Part shown: piece after piece, positions 42,326 through 51,726 of the stretch
Layout: each line of letters begins with the position of its first letter
Numbering within the stretch: position 1 is the stretch's first letter
Assembly (NCBI RefSeq): GCF_008107695.1
Contig: NZ_VIRG01000060.1
Coordinates: 186,001-250,000, forward strand
Source: Stappia sp. BW2
GTDB lineage: Bacteria > Pseudomonadota > Alphaproteobacteria > Rhizobiales > Stappiaceae
Reading direction: 5' to 3'
DNA length: 64,000 nt
Made by a program: the position numbers and the translations under genes
Notes under the pieces: model-generated
What the model saw: only the letters and a program-made list of their open reading frames with translations
Database searches by the model: none
Told to the model about the DNA's origin: nothing

Positions 42326-42479
42326 GACTTACGAAAAGCCTTTGGTTTGAACGGCGGAACTCATCTCCAGCCTCTGTTCAGCAACATCTCGCAGATCCTG
42401 TCTTGCCCCAACCTCTACCGGCCTTGCCCGTCGCTTTTCCAACGGCGGGACTTGGCCTCCCGGTATTTGTCCTGCTGAC

Positions 42480-45400
42480 CTAAAACGGAATGCTGAGCCT
42501 CAGAGATCCGCTGTTGGTGGCCAGTTTTTCCGAGAAGCGGCCGTTGTACTCAAGCCGCAGGTCGACCCCTTCGATAGACGTGAGCTGAAGGCCGGCGCCA
42601 ATGGTGGCAAACAGGTCTTCATGTTCGACAGATGTCTTGAAAGACCCGGTTCCCCCGGAGCGGTTGGTGAAGCGGGCATCGGTTTGCCACTCGTTGCTGG
42701 ACAGAAACGAGACGCCGAGTTTGCCGTAAACCCGCAGGTCCTTGCCATCCTTGTAGCGCAGACGGCTGCCGAACTCGACGGAAGGCGTTGCGGCGAAATT
42801 CCAATGGCCCGTGGAGTCGAATTCCAGCCCGTAATCTCCGCTTTCCCGGTAGTTGCCGACCCTGGAATAGATCGCGTCAAAGTCGATGTAGGGTTTGACG
42901 TAGACGTTTGTTGCCGCAAACGTGCGGGCGATACGCGCCCTGATGGAGCCTGCCAGCACGTCGGGCGAGCTTGAGATGGTTTCGTTTAGGTCTGAAATCG
43001 ACAGGTTGCGGTCGAACCGCGTGCTGCCATAGCTGCCGGCGGCGGCGGCAGAAAGGGTCCATGCACCCATCTCCCGCTTCAGGCTCGCCCCGAGATATCC
43101 CGACTTGCCGTCTCCCTTGACGGTTCCGGAGGCCTGGGAAATCCAGGTCTGCTGAAAGGCCGCGGCGCCGCCGATGAACCAGCCCGGAGCGATTTCCCGT
43201 TGCCCGCCGAGCTGATAGGTCAGCGCGTCGGCTTTATAGCTCGGCGAATTGCCGATGGCCGCGCGGTGGCCTGTGCCGCCGGTTGCCCGTGCCCAGCCAC
43301 AGGAGCCCTCTGTTATGCCCGCGCCATCGCCTTCGAAGACGGGGCAGCTCATCAAGCTGTCACCGAAGGTCAGCATTTCGAATGTCTGTTCAACGACGGC
43401 AGCGAGCCCGGTGCGCGGCAGAAGCTGGTTCAGGGTGTCTGCATAGTCTCCAGACTGATTGTCGACCTCATCGGCAATAGCCCCGAACAACGTGCCGAAC
43501 ACGTTGTTGCCGCCACGATCCCAGATATTCTGAAGGTTTTCCGCAACGGCCTTCTGATCCCGGTTGAGCTTCACCTTGCCGTTGGGGGTAAAGTCGGCGC
43601 CGGTTACCTGGAAATAATAGTCGGAGCCTTCCGGATTGAACAGGTAATCAAAAATGAGAGAGTTCTGCGGGGTGAGGGTACCTGAAACAGATCCGCCGAC
43701 CGACAGAACCTTTGTCTTCCTGTCCGGAAGAAGGCTGATGGTCTTCAGGCCGAGTGTGCCTGCCAGCGTCGCGTCGCCGCGCACCTCCAGCCAATCGGAA
43801 TCGAAATTGTTCAGGTCGATGTCCGCGACCAGAAAACCCTGTGCGCTTTGCGTGAAGTTGCCGGTAATCACTGTCTTGCCGGGGTCGCGTGTGCGGCCCA
43901 AAACGAAACGGCCGTTGTTGATCACATTTGCATCATACAGATAGCCGTCAGCAAGGGTGTTGGGGGAATTGTTGGTGACCGTCCCGGCGCTGCCGCCGTC
44001 GGCATTGGTCAGGACGACATCGCCGTAAAGCGATGCGGTGTCGTTGACCGTTACATCGAGGGTTGCCCCGTCAGCGGTCGTTCCTGTGCCGGTGTACCAG
44101 ACGGCATAGGAGCCGCTGTCGTCGGTTCCGTTGCGCGATGCGCCCGACTGGACAATGGCATCGTCGTTCAGAACCAGCGTGTTGTTGAGCCCGTTGGAGA
44201 CCCTGATAGCCGCTGCGTCTGTGTCCGTGCCGCCCTGAACACTGCCGTTTCCGTCAACCGTAATCCCGACTGTCCCGTTGCCGTCAGCACCCTGGCTTTG
44301 CGCAAAGACGCCTGACGAACGCGCGCCGGTGGCTGCCACCTGGCTTGCGATGTCCAGATTGATAGCGCCTCCGGTTCCCGTGCTGTCCGTTGACATGAGG
44401 CCGGCCGAGCCGCCCGAGCCAGTGCCCGAAATGCCACCGCCGCCGCCAATGGACTGAGCGATAATGCCAATTGACTCGTCGCCGGTGACGGTGATCGGCG
44501 CATCGATATCCAGTGTGATCTGCCCGCCGTTGCCGCTGGCACCGCCGGAGGTCAGGTTCGCGGTGGCATTGGTCATGGAACTGCCGGTCGCATCGCCTGC
44601 CAATCCGCCGCCGCCACCGATGGATTGGGCCACCAGGCCGAAAGCGCCGTCGCCGCTGGTCTGGATACCGGCACCGCCGGTTAGCTGGAACGTGACCGTA
44701 TCGCCATTGCCAGCCGCCCCGCCCGTGCCGCCAAGAGCCAGATCAAGCCCGCCTTCAACGCTGCCGGTGACACCATACCCGCCGCCGCCGCCAATGGACT
44801 GGAGCAGGACGCCATGAGAGCGGTTGCCGTAGGTCGCAATTGTCGTGTCCATTGCCAGATCGATTGTGCCGCCATTGCCGGCCACACCGCCTGAACCACC
44901 CACAGAGACGCTCAGCTCACTGCCGTCGACGCGCGTTGTTTCCGCGCTGCTGCCGACCCCGCCGGTGCCGCCGCCACCGCCGATTGACTGGGCAACCAGG
45001 GCAACAGCATCATTGCCGTTGGTCGTGATCGTTACGGCGCTGGTGTCATAGGTGTGAACCTGGCCGCCATCGCCGCCTGCACCACCTGTACCGCCGCCGT
45101 CGCCACCGATTGCCAGTGTGCCCGTCTGGTTGTCCGAGCCATCACCGCCTTGGCCGCCACCACCACCAATGGATTGCAGCGTCATGCCGGTGGCGCCGAA
45201 ACCGGCCGTGTTGACGAAATTGTTGTCGCCGCTATTGAGCCAGACAGCGACTTCACCACCGTCCCCGCCGGAGCCGCCCTTGCCGCCGACGGCAAGCTCG
45301 ATGGAGGCGCTGACTTCGCTGCCGCTGGCCGTGGACGAGCCGCCCTGACCGCCGCCGCCGCCAATTGATTGCAGGACGACACCGTCCGCCCAGGCACCTT

Positions 45401-48400
45401 GCGTGATGATCTGGCCATCATGGTAATATTTGACCTGATTGCCGTTCCCGCCGGACCCGCCGCCGCCGCCGACATCAACCGTGAACGAATAGGAAGCTCC
45501 CGCATCCGACAGGCGCTTGATCTGTTTCTTCAAGGCCCCAATGGCGTCAAGAACCTTGTGAGACGACGCATCGTTGCCAAGCGAACCGCCGATACCCCCG
45601 CCGCCGCCGATGGATTGCAGCACGACACCGTCCGAGTCGCCGCCGAAGGTTTCGATGCGGCCGTATTGTTCGGCGTAGATGGTGCCGCCGTCGCCGCCGC
45701 TGCCGCCAATCGCGCCTACACCCAGGGACATGCTGCCGGAGACGCTGCTGGCGCCAACGCCAAGGTAGACGGTGCCACCCTGCGAGTTGCCGCCACCGCC
45801 ACCGATGGACTGTCCGACCAGGCCTTTGGAGCCCGATCCCTGCGTCTGGACCGTGTAGCCGGCAAAGTTATGGATCTCGACGGAGGAGCCGTGACCGCCC
45901 GAACCACCTTGGCCGCCCAGGGAAATCTTCGCTTCAAGTGACGCGATGCCACCTTGCGAATAGGCATTGCTGTTGCCCAGACCGCCGTTGCCGCCGCCGC
46001 CGCCAATCGATTGCGCCAGAACGCCATGGGCACCGTCGCCGAAAGTGAAAAGCGTGCTTTCCGGGGCCAGAGTTGTCAGTTTCGTTGCAGTGGTGCCGCC
46101 TGAATTGGAGGACGAGCCGTAGGTTCCAAGGGTTACTTTGACTGCCCCGCCATTGCCGCCACCGGATGTCGTGAACGCATAATCCGAATTGAAGTCACTC
46201 AGGGCATTGCCGGTGCCGCCTCCCAAGGCAACGGTAGCGGTAGATTCCACCGTGTCCTTGTCGCCAAGGGTGGCTGTCAGCGCGGACGCATCGCCGCCGT
46301 TGCCGCCGCCGCCACCAACCGATTGGGCCAGGATCCCGTGAGAGGCATCGCCAATTGTGGAGAGGCTGGAGGGCTGGTCGTAGGTGACGGTCACGTTGCC
46401 GCCTGCCCCCGCATTGCCGCCGTTGCCGCCGACGGTTGCCACATAGTTGAAGGCGAGGGGAACACCGGTGCCGGTTGGAGCGGCAACAAGGAAATCGCCG
46501 GCGGATGTCGACCCGCCATTGCCGCCGCCACCGCCAATGGATTGAGCCAGAATGCCGGTCGCATTGTTGGGGGCGTATTTGGATGTGGAAGACGCGGAAA
46601 GGCCGGTGGCAATGGTGCCGCTCGATAGGTCGATTGAGACGTCGTCCCCGTCACCTCCGGCACCACCGCTTCCGCCCAGGACAAAGGCGGCATTGAAGCC
46701 GATGGTTGCGTCGAAGTAATTCGCGCTGCCACCCGTGCCGCCGCCGCCGCCGATGGACTGGGCGAGGACAGCCGTCGACTGAGCGCCTGAGGTCGCGGCG
46801 TAGAACTCGTTCTGGACAAGGGAAACAGTTCCCCCGTCACCGCCATCGCCGCCGCTGCCCCCCATCTGGAAGGCGAGGAAGGACAGGACGCTGAAATTCT
46901 TGACGCTGCCGCCGTTACCGCCACCGCCGCCGATGGACTGGGCGATCAGCCCCGGCGCGAATACGCCGGTTGTGGTGATGTTGGCGTTGCCTTCGCTTGT
47001 GGCGGTCAACAGGGAAGACAGGTCAGCGTAAACGCATCCGCCGGTGTTGTTGACGCAGACCTCACCGCCGTCACCGCCGAGATCGGCAGACCCGCCGACA
47101 CCGATGGAGGCGATGGTCGACAGGGTCTGCACGCTGCCGCCGTTGCCGCCGCCGCCACCAACTGACTGGAAGATGGCTCCAGGAGAATAGCCGCCGGAGG
47201 TGACGATGGTTCCGATGTTCGGAATGGCGACCGTTCCGCCATTTCCGCCCGCTGAGCCTTGGCCACCCACGCCGACAGTACCGGTGCTGTCGCCGCCGGA
47301 CCCGCCGCCACCGCCAATCGATTGCGCCAGGATACCGGCCGAGGAAGCGCCTTTGGTTGTCACTGTGTCCGTATTCGAAACGCCGACGTAACTTCCATTG
47401 GACACTGTCGATCCGGCCGCACTGCCGCCGATGCTGACAAACCCGCTGGAAGACCCGGCGGCACCGCCACCACCGCCAATGGACTGGGCGATGATGCCAA
47501 GCGAATTGAAGCCATTGGTCGTGATATCGGCGCTTGAATTGACCGTTACGGTGCCGGCTGCGCCTCCACCGGCGCCATCGCCGCCCAGTCCAACCAGGGT
47601 TGAAGCATCGATCCCGCCGGTTCCACCACTTCCCGCGATCGACTGCGCGACGACACCGAAAGCATGGTCAGCTGCTGTCGAGACCGTGGCATCGCCGAGC
47701 GAGAGGGTGACGTTTCCGGCATCGCCGCCATTGCCGCCGTTGCCGCTCTGGCCGCCGAGAACACTTTGGAAATCGCTGCCTGTTCCGCCACCGCCTCCGA
47801 TGGAGTGCAGCGCGATGGCTGCGGAAAAGACGCCGCTTGTCTCAATGCTGGTGCCACCTGAAACGGTGACGGAAACCGTGCCGGCATCACCGCCGAAGCC
47901 GCCGCCGCCTCCAGTGCCGGCCAGCGCCGTCCCGTCGCCGCCGTCTCCGCCTTCACCACCGATGCTCTGCGCCAGAACGCCGTACACATTGGCGCCACTT
48001 GTCTCGATGGATTTTCCGTTTTCAAGAGACACCGAAACGGTCCCGGCTGTGCCACCGTCGCCGCCGCTGTGATCCTTGGTGGGGCCGGTTCCACCCTTGC
48101 CGCCGAGGCTTTTCGCGCCGATTGCCGCGCTCGGTTCGTAGCTGCCGCCGGTAACGTCGAGGACGAGTCTGGCTGAGTTGGTGATCGAGACGGTGCCGCC
48201 GTTGCCGCCATCGCCCCCGTCGTCGCTGTTGTCCGTCGAGGCGGTGCCGGCGCCGCCTTCGCTTAACCCATAGAGAACGAACAGGCCGTCGCCCCCGGTC
48301 GTGGTGACATCCCAGTAGATGTCGCCGTTCATGGCGTTGTTGATCGTGACTGTTCCGCCAGCACCGGCATTGCCGTTGTTGTCGCCGCCGCTGCCGCCAA

Positions 48401-49196
48401 AGGATCTGGCGATGAACCCGCCGCCTTCTCCAAGCCCCTGAAAGCGGTTGCTGCTCGAACCGACAGTAAAATCGCTCGGGGCGGTGTTGTTGACGGTGAC
48501 GCTGCCGCCGCTGCCGCCCTGGCCGCCGTATTGGTCCGACAGGATGCTGTTGTTCTGGTTGCCGCCGGTCCCACCGTTGCTCTCGGCAACGAAGATGGCA
48601 AATCCGAAGTTGGCGTAGCCGACGGCGGAATAGCTTGCAACGCCTGTGTTGGTGACCTGAACGGAGCCACCGTTGCCGCCGGAGCCGCCGTTCGAGTTGT
48701 TGTTCCCATTGGACTGGTCGCCTTCGCCGCCGCTGGAACGGGCGAAGATGCCCATGGCAAATTGGCTGACTTCCGACACATCTATGTCGAGACTGCTCTG
48801 ATTGACGATCGTAACCGTTCCGCCTGCCCCGGCCGGACCGGCGTCCTCGCCGTCCGCGCCTCTGGATTCGACATACCAGTTTGCGTACAGCCCCTCGCTG
48901 GTGGGGATGTTCATGTTCTGCTGGCCGGAATTCTGGATCGTGATGCCGGGTGCTTGCGCGCCAGCGGATGCGCCCGTTGCGGTCAGATCGACGTAACTGA
49001 CATCGGATGCGGCATCGAATGTGCAAACCCAGGGGTCGCCAGATTGATCGCACAGGGAATTTGCCAGCGCGGGGGACGCAAGGCAAAGGCTTGCCAGGGA
49101 TGCGGTCGAAAGCAAAAGAGACTTTTTTCGGCTGGTTCCCCTGTGAGAAGGGTAAGAAGCCTGTGCTTTTCCAGCGGTTGCGAGGCCGCGGTCCAT
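42480..49196 (-). CDS. Giant glycine-rich type V autotransporter (QSIGGGGG repeats, C-terminal beta-barrel)
   Basis: A 2238-residue surface protein. The N-terminus (MDRGLATAGKAQASYPSHRG...KKSLLLSTASLASLCLASPALA) is a long signal peptide cut near residue 46. The passenger, to about residue 1950, is built of glycine-rich units ending in variants of (L/V)(A/L)QSIGGGGGxGG, about 19 copies, spaced roughly 60-90 residues apart, as expected for a long beta-solenoid. A short linker follows, and then the autotransporter barrel (about 1955-2238), which ends in ...LSIPF, the terminal Phe needed for BamA recognition. It is exported by Sec, and its barrel displays the solenoid at the surface, for adhesion or biofilm. 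It is single-gene, convergent with the fasciclin gene and divergent from a LytS/LytTR pair with three phased repeats in between. Confidence 0.93.
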   Translation of the reverse strand: MDRGLATAGKAQASYPSHRGTSRKKSLLLSTASLASLCLASPALANSLCDQSGDPWVCTFDAASDVSYVDLTATGASAGAQAPGITIQNSGQQNMNIPTSEGLYANWYVESRGADGEDAGPAGAGGTVTIVNQSSLDIDVSEVSQFAMGIFARSSGGEGDQSNGNNNSNGGSGGNGGSVQVTNTGVASYSAVGYANFGFAIFVAESNGGTGGNQNNSILSDQYGGQGGSGGSVTVNNTAPSDFTVGSSSNRFQGLGEGGGFIARSFGGSGGDNNGNAGAGGTVTINNAMNGDIYWDVTTTGGDGLFVLYGLSEGGAGTASTDNSDDGGDGGNGGTVSITNSARLVLDVTGGSYEPSAAIGAKSLGGKGGTGPTKDHSGGDGGTAGTVSVSLENGKSIETSGANVYGVLAQSIGGEGGDGGDGTALAGTGGGGGFGGDAGTVSVTVSGGTSIETSGVFSAAIALHSIGGGGGTGSDFQSVLGGQSGNGGNGGDAGNVTLSLGDATVSTAADHAFGVVAQSIAGSGGTGGIDASTLVGLGGDGAGGGAAGTVTVNSSADITTNGFNSLGIIAQSIGGGGGAAGSSSGFVSIGGSAAGSTVSNGSYVGVSNTDTVTTKGASSAGILAQSIGGGGGSGGDSTGTVGVGGQGSAGGNGGTVAIPNIGTIVTSGGYSPGAIFQSVGGGGGNGGSVQTLSTIASIGVGGSADLGGDGGEVCVNNTGGCVYADLSSLLTATSEGNANITTTGVFAPGLIAQSIGGGGGNGGSVKNFSVLSFLAFQMGGSGGDGGDGGTVSLVQNEFYAATSGAQSTAVLAQSIGGGGGTGGSANYFDATIGFNAAFVLGGSGGAGGDGDDVSIDLSSGTIATGLSASSTSKYAPNNATGILAQSIGGGGGNGGSTSAGDFLVAAPTGTGVPLAFNYVATVGGNGGNAGAGGNVTVTYDQPSSLSTIGDASHGILAQSVGGGGGNGGDASALTATLGDKDTVESTATVALGGGTGNALSDFNSDYAFTTSGGGNGGAVKVTLGTYGSSSNSGGTTATKLTTLAPESTLFTFGDGAHGVLAQSIGGGGGNGGLGNSNAYSQGGIASLEAKISLGGQGGSGGHGSSVEIHNFAGYTVQTQGSGSKGLVGQSIGGGGGNSQGGTVYLGVGASSVSGSMSLGVGAIGGSGGDGGTIYAEQYGRIETFGGDSDGVVLQSIGGGGGIGGSLGNDASSHKVLDAIGALKKQIKRLSDAGASYSFTVDVGGGGGSGGNGNQVKYYHDGQIITQGAWADGVVLQSIGGGGGQGGSSTASGSEVSASIELAVGGKGGSGGDGGEVAVWLNSGDNNFVNTAGFGATGMTLQSIGGGGGQGGDGSDNQTGTLAIGGDGGGTGGAGGDGGQVHTYDTSAVTITTNGNDAVALVAQSIGGGGGTGGVGSSAETTRVDGSELSVSVGGSGGVAGNGGTIDLAMDTTIATYGNRSHGVLLQSIGGGGGYGVTGSVEGGLDLALGGTGGAAGNGDTVTFQLTGGAGIQTSGDGAFGLVAQSIGGGGGLAGDATGSSMTNATANLTSGGASGNGGQITLDIDAPITVTGDESIGIIAQSIGGGGGISGTGSGGSAGLMSTDSTGTGGAINLDIASQVAATGARSSGVFAQSQGADGNGTVGITVDGNGSVQGGTDTDAAAIRVSNGLNNTLVLNDDAIVQSGASRNGTDDSGSYAVWYTGTGTTADGATLDVTVNDTASLYGDVVLTNADGGSAGTVTNNSPNTLADGYLYDANVINNGRFVLGRTRDPGKTVITGNFTQSAQGFLVADIDLNNFDSDWLEVRGDATLAGTLGLKTISLLPDRKTKVLSVGGSVSGTLTPQNSLIFDYLFNPEGSDYYFQVTGADFTPNGKVKLNRDQKAVAENLQNIWDRGGNNVFGTLFGAIADEVDNQSGDYADTLNQLLPRTGLAAVVEQTFEMLTFGDSLMSCPVFEGDGAGITEGSCGWARATGGTGHRAAIGNSPSYKADALTYQLGGQREIAPGWFIGGAAAFQQTWISQASGTVKGDGKSGYLGASLKREMGAWTLSAAAAGSYGSTRFDRNLSISDLNETISSSPDVLAGSIRARIARTFAATNVYVKPYIDFDAIYSRVGNYRESGDYGLEFDSTGHWNFAATPSVEFGSRLRYKDGKDLRVYGKLGVSFLSSNEWQTDARFTNRSGGTGSFKTSVEHEDLFATIGAGLQLTSIEGVDLRLEYNGRFSEKLATNSGSLRLSIPF
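44426..47985 (-). repeat. Imperfect tandem coding repeats of the autotransporter passenger
   Basis: Within the autotransporter the DNA repeats runs of CCGCC/ACCGCC and ATTGACTG-like blocks that encode QSIGGGGG and neighbours. About 19 copies are spread over 3.5 kb. They vary at most codons, so recent slippage is not obvious, but unequal exchange between copies could change passenger length. Confidence 0.75.
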
Positions 49197-49276
49197 ATGC
49201 GTTTCCCTGAAGCAATTGTCTTGATTGTTTTAAGCGGGCATTTTTTGATCTTCTTCAGGAGGCACTATGGTTGCCG

Positions 49277-49327
49277 GTTCATGAATTTCACTGCAAATTC
49301 GATGAACCTGCTGAAATCTTCGATGAA
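49277..49327. promoter_or_regulatory. Three 9-bp direct repeats with 21-bp phasing (LytTR-type site)
   Basis: TTCGATGAA occurs at 49298-49306 and 49319-49327; an imperfect third, GTTCATGAA, lies at 49277-49285. The ATGAA part recurs exactly every 21 bases, two helical turns. LytTR regulators bind pairs of 9-bp direct repeats separated by 12-13 bases, which is this pattern. The site lies between the autotransporter and the LytS/LytTR genes. Confidence 0.7.
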
Positions 49328-49396
49328 ATTGTCAGCTGTCCCGACATGGGTATCCTATATTGAGCAACGTCATTTCATAATGAGATCGCTTGAAAC

Positions 49397-50539
49397 ATGT
49401 TGTTAGACGAAGCCCTTCCGGGGAAGGCGCGCGGAACTTTCGCGTCAGCAGATGACATACGAAACGGGCAAAACGCAGGTGCGTTTGCTTCGGGCGAAAT
49501 CCTGCAGCCTGAGACAGAGCATCTCTTCTGGAAGCTGCAGATCGGCGGCTGGCTGTTCATCGCCATTTACGGTTTCTTCGCGCGAATGGTGACGTTTTCC
49601 GACGCCAAGCTCGCCCTCACATTGACCCTTTCGATGGACACCGTCGGCTTTCTGCTGACAAGCGCGGCACATCTTTATTTCTTCCGAAAAGTTCAGCGGC
49701 TCATTACGCTTCCTGTGTTTCTGGCAGCCGCAGCCTTCTCGCTCGTCGGTGGCACCGTGCAGATGGCTGTGGCATGGGTGATCCGTGATACGTTTTTTCC
49801 CGAGGCGCTGCCGTTCAACAATTCCTTCACGCCGGCGGTCTTTTACACCTCGGTTCTCCTCGGTTGGATGCTCGCCTATTTCTGTCTGAGGTCCGACTAC
49901 GAAGCGCGCATTGCGCGGCTGCGGCAAAGCGAGGCGCTGGCGGAGACCATGCGGTCCGAGCTGGAACAATTACGGCTGCAACTCGCGCCGCATTTCCTGT
50001 TCAACGCGCTGAACTCCGTTGCATCGGAAATTCACGAAAGACCGGATACAGCGCTCGAAATGGTGCGGGAAATCGCAAGTTACCTGCGTTATTGCCTCAA
50101 TCAGCAGCGGCGTGACCTTTGCCCGCTTTCAGAAGAAGTGGAGGCGATGAACGCCTATCTGCGGATCCAGGAAATCCGCTTTGAGGACAAACTCCAATGC
50201 ACTGTAAGCGTTGATGAAACCGTCAGGAACATGATCGTCCCGCACATGATGCTTCAGGGGCTGGTTGAAAATGCCGTCAAGCACGGGTTGAAACAGCAGT
50301 CCAACCGGATCGACATCCAGGTGACCGTCCGCGAGCTTGACGGCCAGACCGTCGAGATTGCCGTTACCAACTCCGGAGAGATTTCAGAGGGCGATCCGAC
50401 GCGAAAATCCATCGGCCATGCCAATCTGCGAAAACGTCTGCAGCTGCACTATCCGGACAAGCACGACTTCAGCTTGAGCGAACATCAGGGAACCGTCGTT
50501 GCGCGTATCCTGCTGAAGGGGCCAGCATGTTCCGTGTAG
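49397..50539 (+). CDS. LytS/YehU-type sensor histidine kinase
   Basis: A 380-residue membrane kinase. The N-terminal half has about four hydrophobic segments (WLFIAIYGFFARMVTF, LALTLTLSMDTVGFLLTSAAHLYFF, LITLPVFLAAAAFSLVGGTVQMAVAWVI, FYTSVLLGWMLAYFCL) and little extracytoplasmic sequence. Then comes the His_kinase domain with the phospho-acceptor near residue 198 in QLRLQLAPHFLFNALNSVASEI, and an ATPase domain with MLQGLVENAVKHGL and IGHANLRKRLQLHY. It senses a membrane or envelope signal and phosphorylates the next gene's product; the two overlap by 13 bases. The ATG at 49397 has no clear RBS. It is divergent from the autotransporter gene. Confidence 0.92.
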   Translation: MLLDEALPGKARGTFASADDIRNGQNAGAFASGEILQPETEHLFWKLQIGGWLFIAIYGFFARMVTFSDAKLALTLTLSMDTVGFLLTSAAHLYFFRKVQRLITLPVFLAAAAFSLVGGTVQMAVAWVIRDTFFPEALPFNNSFTPAVFYTSVLLGWMLAYFCLRSDYEARIARLRQSEALAETMRSELEQLRLQLAPHFLFNALNSVASEIHERPDTALEMVREIASYLRYCLNQQRRDLCPLSEEVEAMNAYLRIQEIRFEDKLQCTVSVDETVRNMIVPHMMLQGLVENAVKHGLKQQSNRIDIQVTVRELDGQTVEIAVTNSGEISEGDPTRKSIGHANLRKRLQLHYPDKHDFSLSEHQGTVVARILLKGPACSV

Positions 50540-51273
50540 TTCTTGTCGATGACGAGCCATCCGCCAGGCGCGGGCTCAGGCGCATGCTTGGAGAATTTCC
50601 CGAGATCACGATTGCCGGAGAAGCGGGGGATCTCGTTTCCGCCCGGAAGTTGATGCAGGAGGTCCGTCCGGACGCGGTTTTCCTGGACGTGGAGCTGACC
50701 AACGGCAAGGGCTTCGATCTTGCAACGGATCTGCCGCCCGAAACCTTCGTGATCGTCGTCAGCGCCTATGATCTTTACGCAATCAATGCCTTTGACGTTG
50801 CAGCGCTCGATTTTCTCGTCAAACCGGTCAAACCGGAGCGACTGGAAACCGCAATCGGCCGCTTGCGGGACAGGTTGCCAGAGCGTCTTTCCACGCCGGA
50901 AAAGTCTGGAGTGCCCTCCCAGGAAACGGCAAGCGACCGCCTTCAGCTCAAGACCAGCTCGGCTTCGATCCTCGTTTCCCACAACGCGGTTTCCTTCCTG
51001 CGGGCAGAAGGGGACTACACCCGCGTTTATCTTGAAAACGGGCAGCAACATCTGGCCAGCGGATTGCTGCGTGTCTTTGAAACGAAACTGCCGTCACCGC
51101 CGTTTCACCGGCTGGACCGCTCCACCATCGTGAACTGCGCACAGATCCAGCGTGTCAATTGGCAAGTGTCGGGACGCAGTACCATCCACTTCACCACCAA
51201 CGCCCATGTCGTTGAAATCGGCCGACCCGCTTCAAAGCGACTGCGGTCCATCCTGGCGCCGCGGGCGAGATAA
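50527..51273 (+). CDS. LytTR-family response regulator
   Basis: A 248-residue regulator. The receiver domain (1-120) has acidic Asp8/Asp9, phospho-acceptor Asp54 in AVFLDVEL, and the conserved Lys in FLVKPVKPERLETAI. The C-terminal LytTR DNA-binding domain is residues about 140-245 (ILVSHNAVSFLRAEGDYTRVYLENGQQHLASGLLRVFETKLPSPPFHRLDRSTIVNCAQIQRVNWQVSGRSTIHF). It is activated by the overlapping kinase. The phased direct repeats at 49277-49327 are candidate sites, so autoregulation and control of the giant autotransporter are plausible. Confidence 0.94.
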   Translation: MFRVVLVDDEPSARRGLRRMLGEFPEITIAGEAGDLVSARKLMQEVRPDAVFLDVELTNGKGFDLATDLPPETFVIVVSAYDLYAINAFDVAALDFLVKPVKPERLETAIGRLRDRLPERLSTPEKSGVPSQETASDRLQLKTSSASILVSHNAVSFLRAEGDYTRVYLENGQQHLASGLLRVFETKLPSPPFHRLDRSTIVNCAQIQRVNWQVSGRSTIHFTTNAHVVEIGRPASKRLRSILAPRAR

Positions 51274-51366
51274 CAGCCCGAAGGCGGGTGATATCGACGA
51301 CCGGTTCAAGACGTCATTTCAAGAGGTGCGGGCGATTGCTCACTGCCTTGATACGACGCCTGATCC

Positions 51367-51699
51367 TCAGGTGTTCTTGCGCACAAGAATGACCGTTCCG
51401 GCAGGGTCGCTGGTCCAATGGCCGCAAATGCCGTCCAGCGGTTCCAGTTCGTCGCGTTTGGGAGACCCCAATTCCGCCAGTGCAGTTTCCGGGTCGTCGT
51501 CGAACAATTCCAACCAGACGTCTGTCTGGCTTTGATGCGGAACCCGGTCGATCCACAAGGTCATCGATCCGAAGGAAAAGCCGGTACTGTTGTCCAGCTC
51601 TCGCGCCACCTTCAGTCCGATCTTGTCCCGATAGAACGCAACGGTTTCCTCCCACCTGTGGAGGGGCACCTTGATAGCGATGTTTCTGCCAGGTTCCAT
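51367..51699 (-). CDS. VOC (glyoxalase/bleomycin-resistance fold) protein
   Basis: A 110-residue single-module VOC protein. The ATG at 51697-51699 follows GGGAGG by nine bases; the open frame starts eight codons earlier. Pattern: NIAIKVPLHRWEETVAFYRDKIGLKVARELDNSTGFSFGSMTLWIDR, then WLELFDDDPETALAEL and a C-terminal DPAGTVILVRKN with the typical D-P-x-G-x. Metal ligands of true glyoxalase I are not all recognisable. It could bind or modify a small molecule; the reaction is unknown. It follows an SRPBCC gene by 27 bases on the same strand. Confidence 0.85.
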   Translation of the reverse strand: MEPGRNIAIKVPLHRWEETVAFYRDKIGLKVARELDNSTGFSFGSMTLWIDRVPHQSQTDVWLELFDDDPETALAELGSPKRDELEPLDGICGHWTSDPAGTVILVRKNT

Positions 51700-51726
51700 C
51701 TTCGAACACCTCCCGAAACGCAACGC

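Noticed and set aside
44426-47985. Regularly spaced repeats that might suggest a CRISPR array or minisatellite
   Set aside because: The repeats are in frame, vary in length and sequence, encode QSIGGGGG motifs, and lie inside one uninterrupted 2238-codon ORF.
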